Shown: positions 1 to 13,346, numbered from the stretch's first letter. The stretch: DNA of 64,000 nucleotides from Lactifluus volemus (GCA_022376515.1 WTXI01000039.1:62001-126000); one strand, 5' to 3'. Notes: generated by a model from the letters alone, not told the origin. Numbers and translations are program-made.

Positions 1-2
1 TG

Positions 3-2152
3 CTAGATGTGCTGGTGGATCCCGTGACGCGCATAATATACCATATCGAAAGGAGATCGTCTGAAGGCGGGAGAGCGGTCATCGTTGATACTATCGCCAA
101 TAAGGAGGTTTTTGGTGCTAACTGGAATGCCACCAGCAAGGTACACGAATATGGCGGAGGTTCTGCAATTGTTTATGATGGAGAAATATTCTTTTCTCAT
201 TCGCCCGATGGGAGAGTGTACAGCGTAATCGTTGGATCAGAGCCAACAGCCGTAACACCGGGTGAGCCTTTTCCGTCTCACCACGCTATCCGCTCGAGCT
301 GATTTCTCGATACAGCGGAAAAACCGTTCAGATATGCTGACTTTGATGTTCATCCTATTCACCGACATCTGGTTGCCGCCGTGCTCGAGGACCATACACA
401 TGACGACCCAGCTGCAGTGGTCAATACGCTCGTTGTTATAGACATAAGGACCCGATCACTCACGACTATCGCCTCGGGAGCCGACTTTTACGCAGCCCCA
501 CGATTTTCCCCAGATGGTGCCTTTATCGCGTACCAACAATGGAACCACCCCGACATGCCCTGGCAGAGATCTGAGATCCACGTATTCGGAGTTTCTGTCA
601 AGGGTGATAACGTCATTCTGGCTGACAAGAAGCGCCTCGCCTGGGACGGCCGCGAGGTCAGCGTGGGTTACCCTGGGTGGATCGACGCCAAAACTCTACT
701 TTACCTGTGCGATGAATCCGGATTCCTGAATCCATGGGTGTACTCCGTCTCCTCTAAAGAGGCAAAACCTCTCCTCACCTCGGCCCTAGCTCAGGACTTT
801 GCTCTTCCAGCCTTCCAGCTTGCCTGGTCTCCTTATGCAATACTTGGCGCGGAGAAGGATACCATAGTTTTCTCCGCTCTTAAAGACGGGAGAAGTGTAC
901 TTTACCTCTTTAAAATATCCACAAAGGCATTGGTCCTCATCGACAGCCCATTCGTCTCTATTACCGCGATTCGTGCCGTGGATGTCAATACGATCGCCTT
1001 CCAAGCCAAAACAACGCGGTCGCCGTCAGCCGTCGTTAGGCTCAGGTTTTCCGATATTTCTACCCCAAGCCCGGGCTTCACCTATGAAACCCTGAAATCT
1101 TCCATGGCGTCTCTCCCGTTCCCAGATGGCATTATATCCCAACCTGAACCGGTTACTCTAGGGACTCAAAACGAGCCTGTGCATGCTATACTGTACCCGC
1201 CAACGAACCCCGAGTACGACGGCAGCTCGGACCCCTCTGAGAAACCTCCGTGCATCGTCAGTGCTCACGGCGGTCCAACAGCCATGGCAGGCCATGGCCT
1301 CGACTGGACAAGGCAGTACTTCACCAGTCGCGGTTGGGTTTGGTAATTTCATCATTTCGTTTTCGAAAACACACCCGAACCCCGTTTCTCATCTCATCCC
1401 TGCAGGTTGGAAGTGGATTACAGTGGCTCTGCAGGATACGGTCGGAAATACATGTAAGTTTTGTTGTCATTTCGTTGAATTTTGGAAATTTTCCTCGCTA
1501 CGCACACGCTCATCAACATTGTAACTTTACTAGTGACCGCCTCAATGGCGCTTGGGGCGTCGCAGACATCGCAGATTGCGCAAATGCAGCGATCGCCCTC
1601 GCGTCGGATGGTCGAGTAGACGGTACCCGGACAGCCATTCGCGGCGGTTCTGCGGGAGGATTCACCACTCTCGCCGCACTATCCAATTCCGAAGCTCAGC
1701 GGGCGTTCGCAGCGGGCACGTCCTTATATGGCATCTCCGATCTCACACGCCTGGCCAAAGCAGGAACGCACAAGTTTGAGGCGCGATACATGGACAAGCT
1801 CATAGGTGGCACCGCCGATGAGATACCCGATGTATACGCAGGGCGTAGCCCTGTTAATAACGCGCAGAATATTCGCAGCGCACTGTTGGTGAGTTTTGAA
1901 AAAGATATTTTGTGGGGTCAGAGCTGACGTGGTGGGTATTTAAAAAAAAAGCTCCTGCAAGGTACAGAGGACAGGGTTGTGCCCCCAGAGCAAGCAGAGG
2001 CGATCGAGCAGACTCTGCGTGCGCAAGGTCGCCATATCGAGAAGGTCTTATTCGATGGCGAAGGCCATGGATTCGTCAAGGCCGAGTCGATCAAGGTCGC
2101 ACTTGAAACAGAGCGTGCATTTTATGAAAACGTCTTTGGTATAGGGAAATAG
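3..2152 (+). CDS. S9 family serine peptidase (dipeptidyl/acylaminoacyl-peptidase type), 5' partial
   Basis: Alpha/beta-hydrolase peptidase of the prolyl oligopeptidase (S9) clan, expected to cleave short peptides. I read five exons: 3-261, 316-1342, 1406-1453, 1534-1888 and 1952-2152. They sum to 630 codons in one frame, and the gene starts before the window. The N-terminal part is beta-propeller-like and contains the VHEYGGG motif common in S9C peptidases. The C-terminal hydrolase domain has SAHGGP, then the nucleophile in GGSAGG (Ser codon 1649-1651), the acid Asp in GTEDRVVPP (1970-1972) and the base His in GEGHGF (2066-2068), so the triad is complete. All introns are 54-80 bp GT-AG; the third-exon junctions restore RGWVW-LEVDYSG. 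It converges on the chitin synthase gene with about 400 bp between stops. No signal peptide can be judged because the N-terminus is missing. Family call is secure; the exact substrate class is not. Confidence 0.88.
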
Positions 2153-2256
2153 TTATGAAAGGAGGAGAAATCAGAAGTTTTGTACCAAATTGTAAACAAT
2201 TGAAAAATGCGTAAATCGTAAGTTATCAGTTCTTCAAGTTCGCCCGCGGTAGCGCA

Positions 2257-2283
2257 ACGTGACTGATCACCGATCAGTCACGT
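2257..2283. repeat. 12-bp perfect inverted repeat, 3-nt loop, between convergent genes
   Basis: Arms ACGTGACTGATC (2257-2268) and its exact reverse complement (2272-2283) are separated by ACC. It is followed at once by a second partly palindromic stretch around CACGTGATCACG. It lies 105 bp past the peptidase stop and about 270 bp from the chitin synthase stop, in an otherwise low-complexity, A-rich intergenic stretch (2153-2552). It could fold in either transcript's 3' end or serve as a protein-binding palindrome. No function can be assigned from sequence alone. Confidence 0.6.
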
Positions 2284-2552
2284 GATCACGAGAACTCGTG
2301 CCCAAAAAAAAACACAACGCAGGGCAAAGAAAAAAAGAACCCAATACCCTGATTGTTAAAAAAGATATTGTGTACTATCGATATACGAAAGATGGTGTGG
2401 AATACAAAACAGCAGTTAACGGCCGAGACGAGTCGTGGAAAAAAAAAATAATAGTCCGTGAGTCAATTGATTACCAGTCACAAATCGTCTCGTCTCCCAA
2501 ATCCCCAAGTTTTCCAAAAAAAAAAAGCCTTCGGCAACTACAAAATCAACCC

Positions 2553-5500
2553 TTACTCGCCAGCGAACATTCGGATGATCATGTACAGCGTTGATCCCAC
2601 AAAGCGAACAACTAAAAAAGAAAATGAGAGGTCAAAGAAAGAGGTGTTGGAAAAGAGCGACGACGTACATGCGAGGACGGCGACAGAGTACAGGATGAAG
2701 ATGAGGTATCCGTTGACGGTGTGGCTCGCGCCGGACGTCTTGGCACTCCCATTTGTCGTGCTGCCGAGTGCGTAACATGTGAGCGCACACAAATTAATTA
2801 ACAAGACGTTTACGCTTACAGAATGACGGCAACCAACAACGCCTGAAATAATAATTATCAGCACCGCCCCACAGATGTTTTTTAAAGACGAATCTACTAC
2901 TATTACTCACGTTTGAAAGCACCCAAGCCAACAACACACTGCACGCAAAAAAAGAAAAATATCAGCCCTTTATCCAAAACCCGGAAAAAAAGTGGCCACC
3001 CACTTTGTCCGGAAATTGCGGTAAAAATCTTCTTGTGCAGTTGCGGTGTCCACCTTCTTATCTTCTTTAGGCGGCTTGGTCGTCAACACATGTATCGCGT
3101 CCTCGTAGGCCGCATTGATATCCTTCTCTGCCGTTGGCACCGCCACTTCCACCACATTCTCTCCCTTATTCGCCTTGACGACGCCCAGGTCCGTGCTGAC
3201 TTTGTTGTCACCTTTTGTGCCCCAAGAAACGTCGCTGTACAAAAAAAAAAGATGAGATAGAGTTGACCTTTTCGATAAGCCCATCAAACTCACTGGACAT
3301 TCGCAAACTAGTTGTGGCGCTCAGTGATGACTATTTGGGGAAGTAACTGTATGGACTCACAGCGTAGACATTCAGGATGTTGATGTACGAGGGCGCAATG
3401 AGCGTGTATTGCACGAATGACGTGACCATGTGCCAGGGATCGAGCTGGAGAGATTTAACCAGTGTCAATGTACAACAACCAAGTACTTCAAACGGATGTT
3501 ACCCACGTGGATGATAGAGGCGAGAACGTATAAGCCGACCGTCGCCGAGAGAGATATGACGATATCACGGAAAATCGCATTCGTGTACAGGTCACCAACT
3601 TTAATGCCACGATGCTCCTCAGCAGCCACTTGCTGCACGCCCTTGACTGCCAGGAAAATCGCGGCAAACTGTACTCGAACTCACAGTGAGCCCGACTTGG
3701 TTATACTTTTGTCGTGAAAGACGCACCGTCATGTACATGACAAAAATGGCATAGCCCACAAAGGCAAGCGTGTAGCCCACGTTGGAACCTTGTGGCCGAT
3801 TGCCGAGGGCAAGGATGAAACAAGTGAGTAAGAGAGCGACGTAGGAGTACTTGCAGACCGTGTTCAACAAGTCGATGACCTTCCCGCCGAGAATCGTCGG
3901 ATCCTCGAGCGCATTCGTCAACACAAAAAATGAAATGAAAAAGTTTCCCTAAATTCACACAAAAAAATCAGATTGGATGAGCTATTCACGCTACCAAGGT
4001 CCTGGAAAAATCTCACAAGGGCAAACCAGGAGAAGATAAGATTAAACGTCTGGTAGACGAGTTCGACGTGAATCCAGAACTTGCGCATAAAGCTGTGCGA
4101 AGACCGGTATATATAGTGGAACTTGACGGTACCGTGTATTGCGGCGAAGAACGAGCCGTTGAGCCATCTGCGGCGTTGTGAGACCAACTCGGGAACCTGA
4201 TGGTTGGAATCGTCAAATCTGGAAGGTATTCGCCTAAGGTGTATGCGCACCTGATCCGGCGTATCGGTTACGCCGTACGCAGACTTGACGTAGTGAAGAA
4301 CCCACGATCCCCCGCGTTTCGATACAAGCTCCCAGCACAGGATCTAAAGGAGTTAAATAAGAAGCGAGAGCATAGGTCGCATCGCAATCCGACGTACCCG
4401 GTCCTCAGCCAAATACATATTTGCTGTGAAGATATCTGCACCGGCTCCATGCTACGGGCGCTTAGCGGGAAGCGTAAATGGAGAAAAAGGTTAAGCGTAC
4501 CATCGTTTCACCGAGGAAATACTTTTGCAGTGGGCCCTCGCCATTGGCGTCGTTCTGAAGTGCAATATACCGGTATGCACTGAACGCTCCGGGAAGTACG
4601 GTGATGTAACCAAACACTGATTCTCTGCATGGAAGAAGTTACGTGGGCGTTGTAGAAAAAAAGAGAGACCAGACGTACAAAGGTTTGTCAAGAATGTTGG
4701 ACATCTTGTACTCAAAGTTCTGAGCGGCCACTACGACGCGAATGCCAACGTCAAAAAGGGCGAGTTGAAAATGAAGGTGACTGACCGAGAGGGTTGAAGA
4801 GTTTCTCTCCGTATTTGCCTTTGAGAGCAACGATTTCGCCGCATGCACCCCCAACATTGGAGTTGATATCAAATGCCTTCCAGAGATGGTAAATCGAAGT
4901 GGGTCCGGGCTGGGTACCAACGTCAAGAAGGACGCAGACGTTGGGTTGGAGAATGGGACCAAAGGCGTTGAAGAACCAACGGTGAGAGTTGATCTTCTTC
5001 TGATTCTTCTCTTTGAGGCAAAACATGATCTGCACCGGAACGATACCCTTCTCAGGGCCCTCTATCTTGTTGGATGGTGTGACGGAGACTGAAAAAAAAA
5101 AAAAAATTGAAGGCGACAGCGGAAAACGGTGTGTGATAGACGTACTCTGAGTGGTATATTCGTATATATGGGCAACCACCGGCTTCCCATTGACGACGTT
5201 GGTCGCGATCCCCTCTTGGTACGCGCCCATAGCGGCGATGACGCTGAGGGTTCGCGAGTTGACCTTCTGACGACCATCGCTAACGATGCAGACAACGACT
5301 TTCTTCCAACCGTCTTTACCCCAAGTCTTGCTGCGATCACGCTTGCATAGATACACGATATTCTTCATGACGCCATGCATCGTCCTCGTAAAGAGGCCGT
5401 CATCCTCGTTATACATGGTCATGACGATGAATAGCTCCGTCCCACGAGGTGGTTCATAGAGCCTGGGACGGAGCGAAAAGCCATTGTCCTTGAAATCGTT

Positions 5501-6336
5501 CGGGTCGCCGGTGGCCGCGGAATAGCGCATATGAGTAAATTCGCGCTCGTCCTTGTGTAGGCAGAGGTTGAGCAATTTCGTCGGAACCTGCGCATCGAGC
5601 ACAAAGTTACCCCCGACGAGCCTTTAGCACGTGAGCGTAAGCCGAGTGGGTCAGCTGAATATATAGATATAAAACGGGAGACGTACTCGACACGTTTCAG
5701 AGTCTTGTGTCGGCGGGTGATACGCTGCGGAATGCGACCGTAGCGGATGTTGTTGGCCATGTCCTCATCTGGAGCCGGACGGTATTGGCCTGGCATAACG
5801 AGGGACTCTTGGGAACGCGAGGCCGGGGGACGCAAAAGGGGCAAGTCGCCTGCATCGCCGAGGCCGTTATCCGCATCATCAAATGGATGGTATAAGGTAA
5901 CCGAGGATTGGTTGGCCGATGAAGGTGTGTTGAGATCCGTGGTGCTGAAGGATGGACCCGGAGGGTAGGTTGGTGGCTGTAAGTGGTGCGGTTGCTGCGA
6001 AAACTGTGGTGGAGTCGGTGGAGGTGGGTGACGGGGATAAGAGGATGGATGGTGACTTGGGGAGGGAGATTGTCTTTGATACGGCGCTGCGTATGGGTCG
6101 TGGCCAGCGAGTGGGTAACCCGATTGGTACTCGTGGCCCTGCTGCGGCAGTTGGGGCTGGTCGTGTGGAGATGAGAAGGGATCGGAGCGGAAATCCTGTT
6201 GGTCATAAAGTGTGGTCGGAGGATATGGAGAGAATCCGTCATTGTAATGCCCTTGCTGGCCTTCGTTGGCCTATTGAGGATAAGTGAACAGTTACGGTAG
6301 AAAAGACAAAAAAGATACCTCTGGATAACGAGACAT
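2553..6336 (-). CDS. Chitin synthase, division 1 (class I-III type), 932 aa
   Basis: Membrane glycosyltransferase (GT2) that polymerises UDP-GlcNAc into chitin at the plasma membrane. I reconstruct 18 exons totalling 2799 nt (933 codons including stop), all with GT-AG junctions: 6319-6336, 5687-6270, 5146-5621, 4786-5088, 4679-4730, 4501-4624, 4398-4451, 4251-4343, 4017-4196, 3727-3948, 3507-3668, 3361-3444, 3294-3307 (a 14-nt micro-exon), 3004-3234, 2911-2938, 2820-2842, 2669-2760 and 2553-2611. The start MSRYPE was chosen because a stop lies just upstream of exon 2 in frame and splicing to this 18-nt exon opens it. The N-terminus is Pro/Gln/His-rich and disordered. Catalytic landmarks: DVG (415-417), LAEDR (533-537), QRRRW (575-579). 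Several hydrophobic helices follow. The [16 protein letters not shown] block is typical of classes I-III, perhaps class III. The frame is intact. Confidence 0.95.
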
Positions 6337-7650
6337 GATAATAGGAAAGGAAAGATTTGTGTGACTGCGGTCAGTTGAAGAGAGAGATAGAGATAGACAA
6401 GCTCTGCCCTGCCAGTGCCCTACTATTGCTATACTTGGCTCGCTTGTGTCCCAGACTCAAAAAAATTAAGCATAGCAACCGTTACCAACAAGGTCGGACA
6501 TTCTCGTCCTCAATTTACCACACATATAAAACATCTCTCTCATTCCCTCTCAATTTCCCAACCGAGTCTGTCCACACAGGCCTCCTTATATTATTACAGT
6601 GTGGTGGGAACCGCCAACCGCAGTTCCCGCGGTACGCACAGCCCGGGCAGCGGCGCCAGCCACATGACCAGTTACCTAATTTAGAAATTACAAATTTATA
6701 ATCACCGTCTCAGGCTGCCAGCCCCGATGGTCGGAGCCCTGCTGTGGCCTGACCCGCCTCCGCCACCTCTTCCCCTTGCTCTCGTTACACCATAAGGGTG
6801 GCCTTCTTACTGTCTTAATAACCCTAGAGACTGTCCAAGCTGGCCATAATCGGCTTTGAGAGGAACCATGGACCCGTGGTTTGGGACTTTCAGAGCAGCG
6901 ATCGTGCGGCCGACGACACTGCGCGTTTCAGTACCACCGTTGATGAGATAAAGAAGGGAAAAAAAAAAGAAAACAGGCAGATGGTGATGAGTAAATGAAT
7001 AATCTTGGGTGAGGATGATGACAGCGAAATTGCCTCGAAGCCGGCGGCGTGCGTAGAAACCTAGAAAGTGTAGACTGGGACTGCGAAAGAAAGCAAGTGC
7101 GGGCTACTACAGGGTATTAGTGGGAGCTGATGAGAACTCCTGTATTTTGTCCCCTTCCATGGCCAATCAAATAGCTTCTCAAGCGTTATAATAATGACCA
7201 GCGTGCCATTACAAGGTCCATGTCAGATGGAGCCAGACATAGACATGGTGGACATACGGGCCGGCAGGGCTACTAATGGGGGATTTGTTGCTTGATTTGT
7301 TGGGAGGGGTACTCGCACATGTAATTGAATTAACCTGCGGTTCTAACCAAGTTACAGTCTGTAGTGTGAATATGATGGTGACCCTCCTGTTCGTGGTTCA
7401 GTGTCGAACTCGGTGACGGTCGTTCCAAGCTGGCTCTCTGAGTGGCGTAGCTCCCTTTTTTCGGAGAATGTAAATACAGAGGTGCTAGTGGTTCAGATGA
7501 GCCGAATCACCCCTTTTGGTTATTGGTGAAAGAGCCGGAGCAGAAGATGAAGATTTGGATGCAGGAAGACGTGTCGGTTTTGAGCGATATCGCCTTGGCG
7601 CTTTGCTTGTCCGACCCGGGATCACTCCCACAAGCCATGTGACAATGTAG
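6337..7650. other. Intergenic: chitin synthase 5' region, no gene seen
   Basis: About 1.3 kb between the chitin synthase start and the left edge of the tandem array. The first few hundred bases are C/T-rich on the plus strand, consistent with a promoter and 5' leader of the minus-strand chitin synthase. A short minus-strand open frame at 7485-7700 has no recognisable motif. I see no RNA gene or transposon here. Similarity to the downstream array blocks begins near 7650, at a GAGCTCATCCCAG stretch also found near 43.6 kb. Confidence 0.5.
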
Positions 7651-7824
7651 GGCGCCAAGAGCTCATCCCAGACTAAAAGCTCTTCATTTGCTTTAATCAT
7701 TCAGCTCAAAGATCCGCACTGTGTTATACATGGTTCATCGTCATCCAGTCACCGTGTGGTAGGAGAGGCAATAGACCAGTCAAGGACACGGATTTTGAAA
7801 CCGAAAAAATAAGTCCAATTGACC

Positions 7825-10800
7825 CTAGGTATCAACGTTGTGTAGATATACTGTAGCCCAATTCGATCCATGCACAAATTTTGTCAGGTCTAGCAAAGTC
7901 TCGTGCTTACCCGCAATCCAGACAGTGTTAGATCTATGGAAATACGGTCGGTGAACCTGGGGAACCCATAAAACAAGTTCTCCCTCTTCCCCACACATCC
8001 AACCATCATCGCTTATCAGGAACTCGTTCATAAATCGATTTTTCTCGATATCTTCTGTTCTGAGCTTCTCCAAACAAACCGCGTGATCTTGCGAGGCCGA
8101 GGTGATACGCTGCCCGGATGAAGCGGAGTTGACCTCTGCTACGACGGCTCCTGTCCGGGCGTCCCACATACGAATCGTGGAATCCCCGGAGCCTGAGGCA
8201 ATATGCTGCCCATCTGGTGAAAATATAACAGAAGAGACATGACTAATGTGTCCAGTGAATGGATCCAGTACAATCTCTCCTGTTGCGGCATCCCAGATGC
8301 AAATCGTGCGATCCCACGAGGCCGATGCTATGCGCCGTCCATCCGGTGAGAATGCAACAGAATTGATCGAATTGGTGTGCCCAGTAAATGGCCCCGCTAT
8401 GATATCTCCCTTTTCTGCATCCCACACACAAATTGTCCAATCCAAAGAGCCGGAGGCAATGCGCTGACCTTCTGGCGAAAAGGCAATGGAATACACCGAA
8501 CTGGTGTGGGCAAACGGGCCTGCTATGACCTCTCCTGTTGTGGCATCCCACACTAGAATCGTGCCGTCTATTGAGGCCGAAGCAATACGCTGCCCTTCAG
8601 GCGAGAAGGCAGCATACTGCACTGAACCAGAGTGTCCACAAAGCGGGCCTGCTGTGACGTCTCCTGACGTGGCATCCCAGACGCGAATCGTGCTATCCAT
8701 CGAGGCCGAAGCGATAAACTTCCCTTCTGGCGAGAATTCGACGGAAAGGACCTCATCAGTGTGTCCAGTAAATGGGCCCGATACAACTGCTCCCGTCGTA
8801 GCATCCCACGTGCGAACCGTGCGATCTCCCGATGCGGAGGCAAGGAGCTGTCCATCTGGTGAAAATGCGACAGAGTTGACTTGATTGGCATGTCCAGTAA
8901 GTGGTCCTACTATGACCTCTCCTGTTGTTGCATCCCAGATGCAAATAATACAATCATATGAGGCAGAAGCGATGCGCCGCCCGTCTGGTGAAAATGCGAC
9001 ACGCATGATCCAAGAAGTGTGTCCAGTAAACGGGCCCGACACCCCTCCTGCTGCGACATTCCAAGTGCGAATTGTCTGATCGTATGAGGCTGACGCAATG
9101 CGGTGCCCGTCTGGTGAGAACGCAACAGAATTAACGGAAGCGGTATGATTGGTAAAAGGGCCTGCTACAATGTCTCCTGTTTTCGCATCCCACACGCGAA
9201 TCGTGGAATCGACCGAGGAGAAGGCAATGGACATCCCGTCTGGCGAGAATGCAACAGAACAGAGTTTATCGTTGTATCCAAAGGTTACAACTTCTCCTGT
9301 CGAGGCGTTCCACACGCGAATTGTGCGATCGTCCGAGGCTGACGCTATGCGCTGCCCATCGGGTGAGAATGATACAGATCTGATCAGATCCGTGTGTCCA
9401 GGGAACGGGCCAGCTACGACCTGTCCTGTTGCAACGTCCCACACACGAATCGTGCGATCTGCGGAGGCCGAAGCAATGCGCTCACTGTCTGCTGAGAATG
9501 CAATAGAATAGACCCCATCTGCATGTCCGGTGAGCGAGGCCACTGTCTCTCCTGTTGAGGCATCCCACACCAGAATCGTGCAATCTCCCGAGGCGGAGGC
9601 AATGAGCACCCCGTTTGGCGAAAATTGAACTGAATTGACCCAATCTGTGTGTCCCATGAACGGCTCCGTTAAAAGTTCTCCTGTTGCGGCATCCCACACC
9701 CGAATAGTGCAATCGTCCGAAGATGAAGCAATCTTCTTCCCGTCCGGCGAGAATGCAACACAGTTGACGTAAGAAGCATGTCCAGTAAACGGACCCGCTA
9801 CCATCTCTCCTGTTGTAGCATCCCACACCCGAATTGTGCGATCGAAAGAAGCCGACGCGATGCGCAGCCCATCTGGCGCGAATGCAACGGAGTTGATGAA
9901 ACCATCATGTGCCTGGATCGCCATTTCTAACGCTGGCCAACGAGATAATTGCCCACGTTCAAAGAACAATGTGTGAGGAAATAGGTGAGCGTATCGTTCG
10001 TGGATGTGGGAAGAGGTCGGTGCGAAGGGAAGGGCTGTGATATAGATGTGTGGAGCGCTTCTTGCTATGGCCATCCCGAAATACCGCACAAAAGAGGACG
10101 CATCATTCACCAACGCAAGTAAATTCTCCACCTCCGTTGGCGAGGGCTGTTGAGAGTTCATGCAGCAGTCACTACATGCCAGATTAAATTGTACGATGTG
10201 CCTACCTTCCGCTGGTCAGATCGCAACCATGTTCTCAAACATGATAGTGCTGGTGACGCAAGGCCCACAACGTTCTTGATGCTGAGGACCTCCAGCCAAA
10301 ATAGAAACTTGGCTTCAAACAGGGATCGGAGGTTTGTGAAGAGGTCGTGCTCAAAGGCAAGATGCTCCAGATGATCGTCCCAGAAAACGCACGCATACGA
10401 TAAAGCAGAGGAAATATGTTCGGCAGTTCGAGAATCAAGGTCAGGGACATCCCTGTTCGCAAGATATGACGACTCCAGTTTGCAGATGTTGAACTCCAGC
10501 TTCTCGAGCATCAACCCGAGGCACGAATAGGCCATCTCTCGGTGAGATTCCCCAAGGTCCACATAAAACATATCACTCTTCTTGTTGGTCAAAAAGTCGC
10601 GGAATGATGTATGGAGAGGGGTGATGGGACGAGTTTGATCACTTGAAGTCACATTACTCAGCAGCGAGCCGAGGTAACGAAGCATTTCAAGGACAGGATC
10701 AGAATCTTCGGCATCATCAATGGGGGCATGTCGTCGCAGAATAATCAAGGAGTTGATGGAGAGGGGCTCGATTGCAGCAAAAAGCTGTCCCATCACGGAC

Positions 10801-13253
10801 CGAAATAGTATTTGTGCCTCGTACGGTTTGAAATATGCTTCCAGAACTTCTTTGTATAGTTTGTCCAGCGGGTCTTGTGTATTACGATCTCGAGAGTGTC
10901 CCAACAGGCGCTGTACGCACTTTCTCTTGCTGAACCCAAAGCTAGCAGGAGGGCTGTTTATGAACCCACATGCAACATCCGCCCATTGAAACAAGCCCTC
11001 TGCCTTCTTCGCTAATTTGACGCCATACTCATTGAATACGTCTGGAGGCAGCTTCTTCTGAAGATAGATCCAATATCTTGCTCCGTCTTGGCAGCCAGTT
11101 TCGCATCATCCATGTAGAGCGTGTCAACAGAGGACGCTTCGGCGAATGCGGGTTCGATGCCGTTCTCAACCTCGAGGTGATGAATACGCGGAATTGAGAT
11201 GGGAAATCGACAAGCTGTTTGGCAAGAAGTGTGTGCAAACCAGCTTGGCCGATTGCATCTCCACTCTCGTCTAGTGCATCGATCACGATCAGAATTGGTC
11301 CGGGAAGTGGCAGATTCTTGAGTGGCTCGATGAGGAGACATTTGAAAAGTGTATGATAATCCCGGGTACGACAAAGAGAAGAATTGTCTTTGATCGCCCC
11401 CCGAGAGCGATTTTGAACGCAGGATGTCGATCAGCTAGATCCCGAGCAAGTGTCGTGAATAGTTGGTATGCCTCGTCTTTCGATTGTTCTTTGCGCAGAA
11501 ACGCAAAGTAAGAGCCGAGACACGTCTTGTCGAAGCGACGTGCCACCTCGTGTGCAATCGACGACTTTCCTGTGCCTGCCTGGCCAAGGAGAACCAGACC
11601 ACGCTTGGATTTCGGATTCTCGACCCACTTCACAATATGGTCCAAAAACTCTTCGCGTGTGCCTGGAAGGCAGCGCTTATCAGCACCAAATCGCCAGCCT
11701 CCCTTATGTGGTAGTTCTCTGATCTTTGCGTCCAGTTCTGTGAGTGCCCTCTGTCAGATCCACAATCGGACAACTTTATGAGTATCTAAACTACCCACCA
11801 GCTTCTAGCACAGTGATTTCGGTGGTGACAGCAGCACGGGCGAGGAAACTCTCTCGAAGTCGAACGAGATTGAAACGGTACTCTTCGATTTTTCCGTCGG
11901 CTTGTCCGAGAATATTCTTCAAAGCCCGCTTTCCTGCAATCACGTTTAGTATGTTTATAAGGGCCAATGAAAGCGATCAAGACAACGTACCAGCTTGCAC
12001 ATCCTCCGCATACGATGTGATAAATTTAGCACATTCCGTGACACACTCAAGCATCTCCTCAAGTATTGCCGCCTGCTTAGACTCTGGCTTGATGTTCTTC
12101 AGTGTATCAGCCTCCTCGGCAAATTCGAACGCATCCCGTATAGTCACGAGTAGTGTTTGGACGTTGCCGTCACGCTCAACCTGCTTCAACAAGCTCTGAC
12201 ATCAAGACGAAAAAAAAAAAAACTATTGAATGTCGCATATCGTCGAAAAAGGCAAACAAATGCACCTCAGGAATTTTCGAGAGCAAACTCCAAGCTAGAC
12301 TTGCATAGGGATTCAGCTGAAACACGGAAATTAGCTTGGCGGATATGCAAAACGGAATTAGGCATACTGATACGATTGGACCGACGGCGTCCATCACTAG
12401 CTTGATAGCACTAACAGCACGTTTCCACGTTTTTATCGTGCTGATAGATTCCTCAGCCCGACGGAGAGCGGTGCGCGATGTCTCCGTCTGGTTGTCTGGT
12501 GCTGGACGTACAGGATCATTGTTCTCAATGGGAGAGTCACCTTTCCGAGACGAAGGCGATATAGTGGTAGCAAATGCCGTGGACTGCAAGGTTTCGTTGT
12601 CGAACGGAACAGTAATATTCGGAGCCCCGTCTTGAGCCACAGAGCTGTCTGGGTCTGCCGTTGCAGGGATCAGCGTCTCGACTACAGCATTCGAAGAGGA
12701 ACCGGCGTTCGATGACATAGCGATCATCAAGACGAGTGTAGTTGGTTCCGTTGGGTGTCCATCGCGTGCGTCGGTGCTGTTGAAAACAACATCAAGCTCT
12801 ATATGTAGGATGCTCAGCCAGACACATGAGTAATAATGCAAAGAAACGGACGAACCGGCTCTAGGTTCACCGACAATTTCCTGCCTTCCAACAAGGATGT
12901 CTTTTCTCATGGTCATTTTCGCATACAGGGATACTATAATGCGGGAGAGTGGCTGTATAACGCTGCAGGCGGCTCAGTTACAAAGAGGAGTAAAACAAAC
13001 GACATTTCTTACAATGCGACGTTCTCGTTCCATTCAGCTCGTTGTCCCACGCTCTGCACCGATCGTGTCTGCCACGTATTCTCCCCATCAGTCACAGTAG
13101 CGTAAAACCGTATTTTTTTGCCAAGCAAGGTCTTGAGACGGGGGAGATCGTGCACTCTGAGAACTAGTAAAAGAAACAGATTTCGTACTTGTCGGAGACG
13201 GTAGGGTAAAGATACGAACCCGTCACCTGGAGTGGCGGCAACTTCGGTTCCAT
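7825..13253 (-). CDS. NLR1: C2-NACHT-WD40 NLR-like protein, three frameshifts
   Basis: NOD-like STAND receptor of the HET-E/NWD type, presumed to act in non-self recognition or incompatibility. Exons: 13220-13253, 13013-13163, 12856-12962, 12368-12798, 12266-12316, 11991-12195, about 11795-11933, about 10206-11748 and 7825-10146. With three missing bases restored this gives about 1,661 codons. Order: C2-like domain (first ~110 residues; LQVTVLRVHDLPRLK), a Ser/Thr/Pro-rich linker, helical segments, NACHT with Walker A GQAGTGKSS (~residue 430) and Walker B LIVIDALDE (~525), 14 WD40 repeats in one exon (7825-10146), and a C-terminal module with HETLLDLTKFVHGSNW. Against its paralogues it lacks one base near 11400 (in a G run), 11170 and 11075, each shifting the frame in or just after NACHT. 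It is either decaying or mis-sequenced. Family call is secure; activity is doubtful. Confidence 0.85.
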
Positions 13254-13346
13254 TTCGGTGAGCTATCGTAATGGTGACAAAATGGAGGAAAGGAAAGAAG
13301 GAAGGGAGGGGAGATGGGAAGTCGGGAACCTTCGATAAGACAATCT

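Noticed and set aside
300..302. In-frame TGA in the peptidase gene as a nonsense mutation
   Set aside because: It lies in a 54-bp GT-AG intron (262-315) whose removal keeps the frame.
5697..6242. 181-codon minus-strand frame in the chitin synthase 5' region as a separate gene
   Set aside because: It is an alternative frame of exon 2; the Pro/Gln-rich frame joined to the MSRYPE exon fits the whole 933-codon model.
8486..8884. Long plus-strand open frames opposite the WD40 exons (here and in all four NLR copies)
   Set aside because: They recur with the WD repeat period on the antisense strand and read as low-information repeats; the minus-strand WD40 frames explain them.
7825..10146. Periodic ~129-bp repeats as a possible satellite or CRISPR-like array
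   Set aside because: The period is the 43-residue WD40 repeat in a coding exon; there are no identical repeats with unique spacers, and the DNA is eukaryotic.
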